Source of the DNA: Mallotus nudiflorus
Lineage: Eukaryota; Streptophyta; Magnoliopsida; Malpighiales; Euphorbiaceae
Reading direction: 5' to 3'
DNA: 64,000 nt
Assembly (NCBI GenBank): GCA_947683625.1
Contig: CANTUR010000428.1
Location: forward strand, 124,001 to 188,000
Both the position numbers and the translations under genes were made by a program. A model generated the notes under the pieces. The model was given only the letters and a program-made list of their open reading frames with translations. It had not been told where the DNA came from and searched no databases. How positions within the stretch are numbered: the first letter of the stretch is position 1; every line of letters starts with the position of its first letter. This document shows positions 21,123-30,140 of this stretch, in pieces.

Positions 21123-22309
21123 TTGATAAGGAAACCTCGAACCCCTAGTGGTATCAGAGCCAAAGACAAACTGGACCTATCTAAATATAAAAAATTTAAG
21201 TACTTAGACTTAGCTATATGTAGTAAAGAAAAAACTATAATAGCTTTAGACAAAACAAAACATAAATGTTTTTACAAACATTCTAAAGAATATAAACATT
21301 GTTTACATTCTTCTAATTCATATTTAAATACTATCACAGACTTAGTAATTTCTTTAGGAAATTCTTTAAACTTTCACCAAGAAAAGTTTTATGGAATTTT
21401 AGAATTACTCAATAACACTCATATTAAGACAAGGGATAATATTTTGGAATTAAAAAAACCAAATTACTTATCTCAAAAATACCTAAGATATTTTTAATAA
21501 AAGATTAGACTTACTCAAGATTGAATTTTTTTCCACTCAAAAAAGACATTAATACTTTATCTTAGTTTATTCTTGAAAATAAACCAAAAGAAATTGAAAT
21601 CCAAACAAAACAAATATTTGAAAAATTGGAACAATAAATAGATTCCAATAATAAACATTTTGAAAAAGAAATATTAATCTTAAAAGACATGGTTACTAAT
21701 CTTAAAAAGAAAATATTGGGATATTAATAGACGATTATAAAAATACTTAATATAATGATGTTGTCAAATATGGTCAAATATACAATGACTCTTCAACTCA
21801 ATTTGACACTAGATATACACAAAATTCTAAAGTCCAAGCTCTATAAGACAAGATAGTAATAGCCAAAAATGACACTATTATTGCACTCTTAGCCCATCTA
21901 CATAAAAGACTTAATAAAATTGAATTTAGACAAATACAATTGGACTAAAAAATAACCGGTACTCCTTTAGATATTAAGACCGAATTGGACATCATAACCT
22001 CTAGACTTAGTAACTTAAAAATAGAAACTGAATAAGGAAAAAAGGTTATATTAGACAAAAAGCACACTAATAAATTCTTAGTTATAAGAAAGCCTAAAGC
22101 ACAATGAATAACTCGATCCAGACACAGACATAGACACAAATTGATACTAGACCCTTCATAGGAAGGTATAGAACTCTTAAAGAATAAAATCAAGATAATA
22201 GATCATCTTGGTTATTTAGAAGACAAAATTCAAGTCAGACTTTAGAACAAACCATAGACTTAGAGAATGATACTAGCATATTCTTAGATAGATAATTAAG
22301 AACTTTAAA
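21123..22309 (+). pseudogene. N-terminal part of the viral polyprotein
   Basis: A 124-codon open stretch (21123-21497, no ATG) starts at the primer site with MIRKPRTPSGIRAKDKLD-type basic residues and goes on to a helical, Lys/Asn-rich segment. From 21498 to 22309 the translation continues in shifting frames with charged helices (for example TELDIITSRLSNLKIETE near 21980) and a basic run near 22120. In MP-CP polyproteins the part before the movement protein is usually a long coiled coil, which fits. Many stops. Confidence 0.5.
21149..21160 (+). promoter_or_regulatory. tRNA-Met primer-binding site
   Basis: TGGTATCAGAGC, an exact complement to the 3' end of plant initiator tRNA-Met, followed by CAAAG. 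In caulimovirids this site primes the minus strand and marks genome position 1. It lies downstream of two frames and just inside the next open frame, an unusual place compared with badnaviruses. The inverted leader copy stops beside it. Confidence 0.85.
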
Positions 22310-22952
22310 TCCAAGGACAATTTACCAACAAGGATATATAGACATACTAATGAGAAGAACTTCTCTCATAACACTTTGACAAACTATTAGGGTAGTCTGC
22401 CCTAATGGACATAAAGTTATTATACCTTTAGTATCTCAAGAAGGTAATAATCAACTCAGAACTCACAGAAGACTTAATTATATCCATTATGGACTAGTGG
22501 TTATAGGCATAAGAACTCTAGCTAGAGCAGGAATAGGAACTAAGGTACTTATTATGTTATATGATACTAGACATTCAAATTTAGACAAAGCCATTATAGG
22601 AATAATGGAAGCAGATATGAATAACAATGGTAGTATAAATTATATTGCCCTAGAATCTAACATACCACTAACTAATTTTAAAAAATATATTAAAATCAAA
22701 GTACTTACCAAAGGGCATCCAAACTTTACAAGAGACAATATTCTTTTAAAAATACAATTTATAGGAAAGGCCATGCATAACATAGCAACTTCCTATAAGT
22801 TAGACTTAAAAGGACTTGTAGACATAGTCTCAACCATAAGAACTAGAATGATGCCTCCCAAACAAATAAGTTTTGAAACTCTCACAAGACTAGAATGGAA
22901 CTTAGGACAATTAAGACCTATAAATGAAACTTTAACACCTACTAATGCTTAA
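22310..22952 (+). pseudogene. Viral movement protein domain (30K type)
   Basis: Moves virus between cells through plasmodesmata. The domain starts near 22315 (TIYQQGYIDILMRR) with one in-frame TGA at about 22378, then is open to 22952. Motifs: LNYIHYGLVVIGI, GTKVLIMLYDTRH (the conserved LxDxR block), a short strand with AIIGIMEADM, then LTKGHPNF. This order and spacing match the movement domain at the front of badnavirus-like polyproteins. The rest of the domain (about 22720-22952) is less typical. It is the best preserved viral segment, and the open 151-codon part could be mistaken for a gene. Confidence 0.75.
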
Positions 22953-23532
22953 TACTACCAGCATATAGATAACATATATAGTGTTAGGTTTACTGATTAT
23001 GGAAAAGGTAAATCTATAGTAAATGAAGAAAATAGTGATGATGAATCAACATCTCACACAAACTTAATGAATAAGACTAAACTTAATGAAAACTCACTAA
23101 TCCTAGTTAAAGAAAATATGTGGGGAGAATCAGCATTAAAAAAAAAGACATATATTAAAATGTACTTGTCTAGAATATTAGACTTTGACCCTGACTATGA
23201 TAATATTTTGTTAGATAAAGATTACAACATTAGAAAGGTTGAATTTATGACACTATCAGACTTAGATGTTAAACCTAAAGAGGAAATATACTTTACAAAA
23301 AATACATTTGATGACAACTGAGACTATATTGATGAGTATCAAGAATCCTTTAATAGAATTGATGAACTTATGCAATACAAAATCATTATAAACCAAGACA
23401 TAAATTCACTAAGCACCCAAATAGAACTATAAGCATAAAAACTAATAGAATGCTAATGAATCCTGAAGTTAGTGAACAATCTAATACACCATAAACAACA
23501 CAGAATAGGAGAAATCCTATATCTAGGACAAC
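22953..23532 (+). pseudogene. Linker between movement and coat protein
   Basis: Same frame as the movement domain after one stop at 22950. Acidic and Asn-rich (NEENSDDEST, then LDFDPDYDNILLDKDYN), open from 23067 to 23321, then a coiled segment (YIDEYQESFNRIDELMQYK). It is cut at 23532 by a solo LTR and resumes at 25738. Confidence 0.55.
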
Positions 23533-25737
23533 TGTAGACGGCGAGGTTTAGCGCGCGTCCAAGATTTTAGCAAGTGCGACACTGTTTAGGCTTAGGGCCT
23601 TAGAGAACACACTAATCACTATCACAAAGACACGACGTGCAGATGAGGAGTCGCCACCCAAGGTAATAACTGGGACAATTTGATTGGTGGTACTCTATTC
23701 TCTAAAAGAAAATTAGCACCACAACCAAGAGATTTTGGATACGGAATACTAACTTCTATTAGTCTCGTGTTCATTTAGAATAATTTTATAAATGATTATT
23801 TCATCCTCTAATTACATGTAATTTTATTAAACCATAATTAACATCCATCTACCTAAAAAGGCAACAAGTCAATAAAATTACAAGTAAAAAATGCACTCAA
23901 GATTGCGTTGTCCCTAAGTCTAAACTATGTTAATTTTATAAAAAAGTTCGCTAAATCTACATTTTATTTACAAGTGAAATAGAATAAAAGTGGGCCTACA
24001 TTAATTAATGAGCCTAAATCTATTTTTTAGTATTTCTAAGATATGGGCTTAAGTCTATTCAATTTTAAAGGAAAATCAAATTAGTGGGCCTAAGTCTAAT
24101 ATGGTTTTATTTTAAATAAAATATGGGTCTAGTTCTATTTATTTTAAAAGAAATGCAATTAAATGGGCTGAGCTAAGTCTAAACAATTTTTAATTAACTA
24201 ATGTGGGCCTAAAATCTAGTTAACCTAATGGGCCTAAATTGATTTTAATTATTTAAAGTTCTAAACCATTTTTAAACCTATTTATTTAGTAGGTTAGACC
24301 TAAACGTGGGCTTGGGGCCCAAAAAACATAAAAAACAAGCCCAAAATAAATAAAATACAAACAAATATTATAGTGATTTTTCTAAAAAAGAACCCTAAAT
24401 TAATTACATGCAAACCCTAATTTAAGCTACTGCCACCATTGATTTTAATTGATTTTTTACCCAATTAATAATTACTAATCAATTTTAAAATACAGAAAAT
24501 GAAAATTTACTATTCCCACTACTAAGGCTATTACAAACTACGTACAAAATTAAAATTATACACCCAAAAATTAAAATAACTACACAGAACACCAAAAATG
24601 GAAAAAATAATAAATTAAAAAAAATCCTAAGAACTATTGAAGAAATAATACAGGTTCATCCATGGAATTCCATGGACCTTCTGTTCAATTCAAATATAGG
24701 CGGTATCCTCCTCAATCGACATGCACACATCAAAACAGAAAAAAAAAAGTAATCAGATTAGTAATTAAATTAAACAATCAAAAAGAATAACAAAATAAGA
24801 GAAAAATTACAAAAAGAAAACAATAGAAAAGAGTGAAAATGAAATAGAAAAATATCATTAGAGATTTAGATGTTTTGTAGATGCTCTTTTTTGCCCCTTA
24901 GATTAGGATTTTCACCGTTGAAATTAAATTATTTGTTGATTCTGGACTCGGACTTGATTGCGTTTAAGGACACTAGTAGTATCCAAAATTGGGGTTTTTT
25001 AGGGTTTTTGCGTTTTTTTTTTTTTTTGTAAAAGCTCTCCAGATAGAAAAATCCATTCGAAAACCAGAAGAAAAAAAAAAGTTTCCCCCCAGCAAAAACC
25101 TCTCCAAAAAAACCCCCTTCACGCACGTATGCAGACTCTACTTTTAAATGCAAAGTTTGCGCGTACTGAACTTCCTCCAAAGGAGGAACGGACTGATGAT
25201 CAGATAGCGTTTGTTTTGATTTCAAAAGAAAGCCTTCTGCGTTTTAAAAAAAACTTTATCGGATAATCATAAGGATAAAAGTTGAATTTTTAACCAATTA
25301 AAACACTGAAAAAATCGATAAAAAAGGAAAAATACACAGAAAAAAATTAAAAAATGGAATTATTGCGCATCGATACTGTGCAATGTCGACCGGCATTATA
25401 CAATGCCGATTGGAATTGTGTAATGTCGATCGACCAGCATTACACAATGTTGACTGGCATTATGTAATGCCGATCGGCATTACATAATGCCAGTCAACAT
25501 TGTGTAATGCTGGTCGGCATTACACCAATGTCGATCCCAAAAAAAAAATTTTTTTAACTTTTAATTATCAAAAGACCCCTGAAAAAATGATTTTTTACAA
25601 TCAAATCCTAAAAATCGTTGCAATTTAGTCCTTAAAGTCCAGAAAATCAACAACCAAGTTCAATTTTTGAATAAATTTCATCATGGGGGCTTACGTCGCA
25701 ATTGTGCACAATTGCATCCCGAAATTGGGTGCTTATA
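23533..25737 (-). mobile_element. Solo LTR copy B (2205 bp) in the viral coat region
   Basis: On the minus strand it begins TATAAGCACCCAATTTC (TGTAAG with one change) at 25737 and ends CGTCTACA at 23533, like the LTRs of element A. It is bounded by a perfect 5-bp duplication ACAAC (23528-23532 and 25738-25742). There is no internal region, so it is a product of LTR-LTR recombination. It holds the conserved GGAGATGAGG-type 3' end (near 23645), the TTGGGGCCCAA block (24311-24321), and a large palindromic array (25371-25545). The 98-codon frame at 24929-25225 is T/A-tract translation and not a gene. Confidence 0.9.
25371..25545. repeat. Palindromic ~20-bp array of LTR copy B
   Basis: About nine units of GATCGGCATTACATAATGCC-like sequence, alternating in sense so that each unit is near-palindromic. 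The inner part 25431-25516 is a perfect 86-bp inverted repeat with its centre between 25473 and 25474 (CCGA|TCGG). Every one of the 43 base pairs was checked. Confidence 0.9.
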
Positions 25738-26918
25738 ACAACACCTACACAATTTAGTATAGAAGACTCATACACTAGCACCTATGATACAGGTATACCA
25801 CCTAGGAGAACAGCTGAAGTACAACTAGCTATAATACCCTTTAAAAGACATAACATAGGTCAAAGAATGATCCTAGACATAAACTACTATTTTGGGACAC
25901 AAATACTTCTAAATATTGCAAATATAGATCCCTAAGAATGGGATACATACATAGAATAATGGTCTGCCTTAGTTCTAAGACATTACATTTAACATGATTA
26001 TGACATTATTACTGGTGAAGCCATGATTAGTAAAGGAAAGACATTTTTAAGAGAAAGTGTTAGAGGAGCAAGGGAAACTTATAAAAGAGAAAACCCAAAA
26101 GAATTTTAGCATATCATCTCCTTAGGTCCAAATATCTTGAACTTCACTAGACTTGTACATAGAATGATAACTGGATAAGAAACTACTACAAGATCTAAAA
26201 TTAGATAAGAACAAGCACTCAGAGACTTAGAACAACTACAACTAAATTCATGGGAATATGTAAAAGAATTTTCTTGTGTTATATGCACCTTACATCAATC
26301 TCAGGAAATTATTTTTCCCAAGAATTAGGAAATAGACTATTCTCTAAACTCCCTGGAGAATTAGGACTAGAAATACATAATAAGTGGAAAGAAAAACTTA
26401 GGGATATTCCACCTGACATGGTAACATGATAGGACAACATAGGACATAGAATCCAATATATAATGTAGTTATTAAAAGACACATGTACTGCAATTGCAGT
26501 CCAAAAATAACTCAAGACTTAAGGTACTGGATATTGTAGAAAAATACATACTCCATAAGTATATGAGTCTAGACAGCATAAAACTAAAAAACACCATAGA
26601 CAAAAGGTTTCCAAACCATAAAAAAAATCAAGAAAAAAACTTATAAGATTAGAAAATATGATGAAAGAAAACCATATCTCAAAAAAGACAGACATATACA
26701 TAGGCAAAAAATAGAAAAAACATAACAAAACAAACTTATTTATTTTGCTTGCAACAAAGAAGGTCATTTTGCAAAAGAATGCCCTTACAAACTTAATCCA
26801 TGTTGATGAAGACATTTCAGATTCTTCCTCTATATATTCAATTATATCTGAATATATACTTGAAGATATAGAAAAACCTCCTAAAGACTACTTTTTTATT
26901 AATGAATTTATAAAAGAA
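25738..26918 (+). pseudogene. Viral coat protein region
   Basis: Resumes the polyprotein after the solo LTR. Open to 25935 with IPPRRTAEVQLAIIPFK, then broken by several stops. Visible blocks are KGKTFLRESVRGA (26032), a YVKEFSC stretch (26260), LFSKLPGELGL-type residues (26338-26370, conserved in caulimovirid coat proteins) and a zinc knuckle near 26752-26785 (CNKEGHFAKEC). The first Cys of the CX2CX4HX4C knuckle is replaced by Tyr. An acidic tail follows (EDIEKPPKDYFF). The frame then crosses into the inverted leader at about 26919, so the last ~26 codons of the open frame 26745-26996 are not coat protein. Confidence 0.65.
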
Positions 26919-27918
26919 TTTGACTACGGGTTCAAGGATTCCTTATCAAAATTTTGTTTTGAAAGAAATACTAGTGTCAATGTCTTGGCTACCTAAAAGT
27001 ATACAAAAATATACCTAAAGGATTTTTTAGAATGTCACAAATAGTGATTTATAAAGAGAGAATTATTCTACAGTCTTCTATATATTTTATACATTGTCTA
27101 GTTTTGTCAATGTTCCACTTAGTAATTGTTATATTATGATTAAGTCATGTGTTTTTAATTCTAAAAAAATAAAGTGTATTCCTTCTAGTAATAAGTCTCC
27201 TTTATTCTTGTTCAAGTTCTTGAAGTCTATAGTTTTTTTCTAATAATTGCAAGTTAATGTTGTCTAAAGCTTGTCTGCTCATGAAGATCCAGAACTAGAC
27301 CTAGATGGAGTGGGTGGATTGTCTATAAACTGTAAATATGGTATGTTAGGAAAGTGTTTAATTAAAACATCTAAAGAATCAACTAATTATTAAAATAAAA
27401 ACAATCTTCTTATTACGTCATTAAAGTCATAGTCTCCATCATGGTTTTTAATATGATTATTGTCTTCAATGTCTATGTATCTAAGAGTCTCGTTTCAAAA
27501 TTCTTTTAAACTATTTAAATTTTAGAGATCTAATAAACAAAAATTTTCAAGAACTTTCTTAATAGTTGTCATGAAACATATACTGTAAAGATTATACAGA
27601 TTTATAGAAAGAGGTTTAACCACATGATACTTAAATAAATATTAAGAAACTCTTCTATCAATCCAGATATTTTATAATAAACTATTTAGATGCATAACCC
27701 TAAATAGATAGATAGATAGTTAAATAGATAAAAATTTCAAATAATCAAACCTAAATAATAACCCTTAATATATATGATTAATGCTTTGGTTTTGCCAAAG
27801 AACTGAACTAGTGAAATTCCTATAATTTCTACCCTTTCATTAGCCTTCTCTTGGGTACTTTTCACAGCCTCCTGCCTTTTTCCCCTTCTAACTAATTCTC
27901 AGGACTTTTTACCAGTTT
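26919..27918 (-). repeat. Inverted copy of the viral leader
   Basis: Reverse complement of 20150-21147, followed by eye along the whole length. For example, 26941-27000 matches 21120-21061 with about six differences, and 27780-27850 matches 20307-20237. The copy begins exactly where the primer-binding site would start: its first bases correspond to 21147 and the TGGTATC motif is absent. The far end runs into (TA)n at 27919-27935. Confidence 0.85.
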
Positions 27919-27929
27919 CTTTATATATA

Positions 27930-29500
27930 TATATACTATTTGCATGATCAAACTCCTAATTTTGGACTTTGACAAACAATGTTTATTCTAATGATTTTAA
28001 CTAAGTGTGTAGGAAGTTAATCTATCATGAAGTTTAATTGTTAAATTATCGGAGACAATGAAATACTCCTTGAAAGAGTATAAATATACATTTCAATAAA
28101 GTATCTCAATCTATGCAATTCCATAATCTTTGAGAAAAAATTATATACCAAAAATTTACATTTTTAGATATACAATGGTCTAGTCACGAGCTGCCTCAAG
28201 ACCTGGAATAATAAGTATGCTTTTGGGTTGATTCAATCTCTAAGATTTAATGAGGCTTTTTCACATCTTTAGAGTTCTATAATGAGAAAATGATCTACAT
28301 CACTTTTGAAGTAGACATCTTAAGCTTTTTGAATTAAGCTTACTTATCAAAATATGAGCTTATTTTGGTATGCAAATCTTGAGTCAAAGTTAGCATATAC
28401 AGCTTTCATTTTAGGTTGTATAGATCTTAGTATTTCAGTAATATCTTGAGTTACAAAGGTTCAATTGAGGTGATTTAAAATGATATGTAAAGATAAGACA
28501 ATTATCTATAACTTCTATGAAGAATGTTAAGGTTGATTCAATCATGTTTAATCTCAAAAAGACATCACAAGCACTATTTTGATTGGACTCAACACATGGA
28601 CTAAATTGCACAAAAAGTGGAAATCCTGTCATGGTCCTGACCAGCACCAGGGTAGACTAATTTCTTTAAAAACTTAATTTTTGGCAAAATTAATCCTAAT
28701 CTAATGTCCCGACCGGGACAATCCCTAGGATAAGGTAATCCTGACTAAGACTAATGCAAAAATTCAAATACAATGACTCATAATGGCTATTCAATGCTCG
28801 TCCCAACTAGGACTGATGATATCCTAACCAAGACCTAACAAATTACAGCTCAAATGTCCAAATTTCATTCAAATGGACTTTGATTTTATTAGGAATGAAA
28901 TTATTGCTTCCAACAGCTATAATTGAATTACTCAAGTATAAATATAACCTCTAAAGATTATTTTGAAGTTAAGAAACTTGTTTATTCATTATATACTTTC
29001 AAGTATTCATTGAAGCTCTCTAAACTCTTTCCAAAATGATTATTATTGTATACTTTTATGAGAGTTGGTGAGTGTTAAAATATAAATTCTCATTTTGGTA
29101 TTTTCTAGGGTTAAGAAAATGGGAAGTAAGATTTTATTATAAAGGAATCTATTTAAGTGTTTAGCCATTAAAACACTTAGGAATTTGGTTTTAGTGTGAG
29201 CCTTGAAAACACTTATGAATTGGTTTTTGAGTGAGCCTTAAAAACTCAAGTTGTAAGGTTTAAGTTAAGCTTAAAACACAAGTTGTAAAAATTAATCTAG
29301 GGAAATAGATTAGGGTAATTCAAAATCCTAACTTAGGGATAAGTTAGGTAAAGATGTAAGATTGTTAAGAATTCGAGCTCCTTAAATTCTTATGTTCATC
29401 ATTCTTCCTTCTCAATAATTCTTTTAATTCTTATTCAAATCTTTTAATTTCTTATTATTCTTTGATAATCCTACTCACCCTTCCCCCCCTCTAGGACTCT
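27930..29500 (+). repeat. 5' LTR of the copia element
   Basis: Matches 38855-40440 throughout, with scattered changes. Its first bases (TATATAC for TGTTGAC) have been replaced by TA repeat. TATA box TATAAATAT at 28937. GTCCCGACCGGGAC (28706-28719), a perfect-arm hairpin, sits in a GC-richer patch (28620-28860). It ends in CCCCCCCTCTAGGACTC. Confidence 0.8.
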
Positions 29501-29506
29501 TTTAAT

Positions 29507-29518
29507 TAGTATCGGAGC
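29507..29518 (+). promoter_or_regulatory. Primer-binding site of the copia element
   Basis: TAGTATCGGAGC, two changes from TGGTATCAGAGC (initiator tRNA-Met), a few bases after the LTR end. Confidence 0.7.
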
Positions 29519-29549
29519 TTGAATTCTAGGAACTTAATTACTAGAATAC

Positions 29550-30140
29550 AAGATCATGAGGAGTGAATCTCAAAATATATCTTCACTTAGACCATTTTTT
29601 GATGGTAGTGATTATCCTCATTAGAAGTTCAAAATGGAACTACATCTAAATTGTTATTCTATTAAACTTTGGGAAGTTGTTCTCAAAGGTTGGCAACCAC
29701 CAAAAACTATCATTGATGGTGAACAAACTAATCTTTTAAAAAGTGATTGGATTAATGATCAAAAGGAAGAAAACTATAAAGACAAGAAAGTTATTATCAC
29801 TCTACTATTTCCCATAACAAAAGAAGAAGGAGGCAAGCTTCAACATTGCATTATAGCCAAGGAAATATAAGATACCTTGGAGAACCATTATAAAGGCAAT
29901 GTACAAGTAAGAAGTAAAAAGGTTCAACTTCATATATATAAATATGAATTCTTTAAAATCAAGCCTCAAGAATCAATCAAAAAGATGACAAACCATCTCA
30001 ATACTCTTCTCACAACCCTCAAGAAACTTGGACAATATTTCTCTAAGGAAGAAGTGAACAATAAGATTCTAAGAATCCTACTTAAGAAGGATTGGGAATC
30101 TCGAGTCACTTTAATTGAGGAAGCTCAAGACCTCTCTATT
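29550..30140 (+). pseudogene. gag: copia gag, first part
   Basis: Starts SLRPFFDGSDYPH (F.G.nY..W type start of the DUF4219/UBN2 region) with a stop in place of Trp at 29620. It then gives MELHLNCYSIKLWEVVLKGW, a stop at 29868, and the UBN2-like run (YKYEFFKIKPQESIKKMTN, then LGQYFSKEEVNNKILRILLK). The end EEAQDLS is where the solo LTR copy C interrupts. The frame resumes at 32451. Builds the particle of a copia element. Confidence 0.75.

Larger units (their letters stand above)
19085..27918 (+). mobile_element. Endogenous caulimovirid (pararetrovirus) sequence
   Basis: Identified by a movement protein of the caulimovirid 30K type, a coat-protein region with zinc knuckle, a plant-type promoter with leader, and a 12-base exact tRNA-Met primer site. 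Order: end-of-genome frame, promoter, leader with two coupled frames, primer site, polyprotein start, movement protein, coat protein, then an inverted leader copy. Protease, RT and RNase H are not present. A 2.2-kb solo LTR splits the polyprotein. About 6.6 kb is viral. All frames carry stops. Layout (small frames, then MP-CP in one frame) is badnavirus/tungrovirus-like or petuvirus-like, and the genus cannot be settled. Confidence 0.8.

Noticed and set aside
22497..22952. 151-codon frame as a host gene
   Set aside because: Movement-domain motifs and the surrounding primer site, leader and coat region show it is viral.
24929..25225. 98-codon frame in LTR sense inside solo LTR copy B
   Set aside because: Its Phe- and Lys-rich runs come from A/T tracts, other LTR copies do not keep it open, and no domain is seen.
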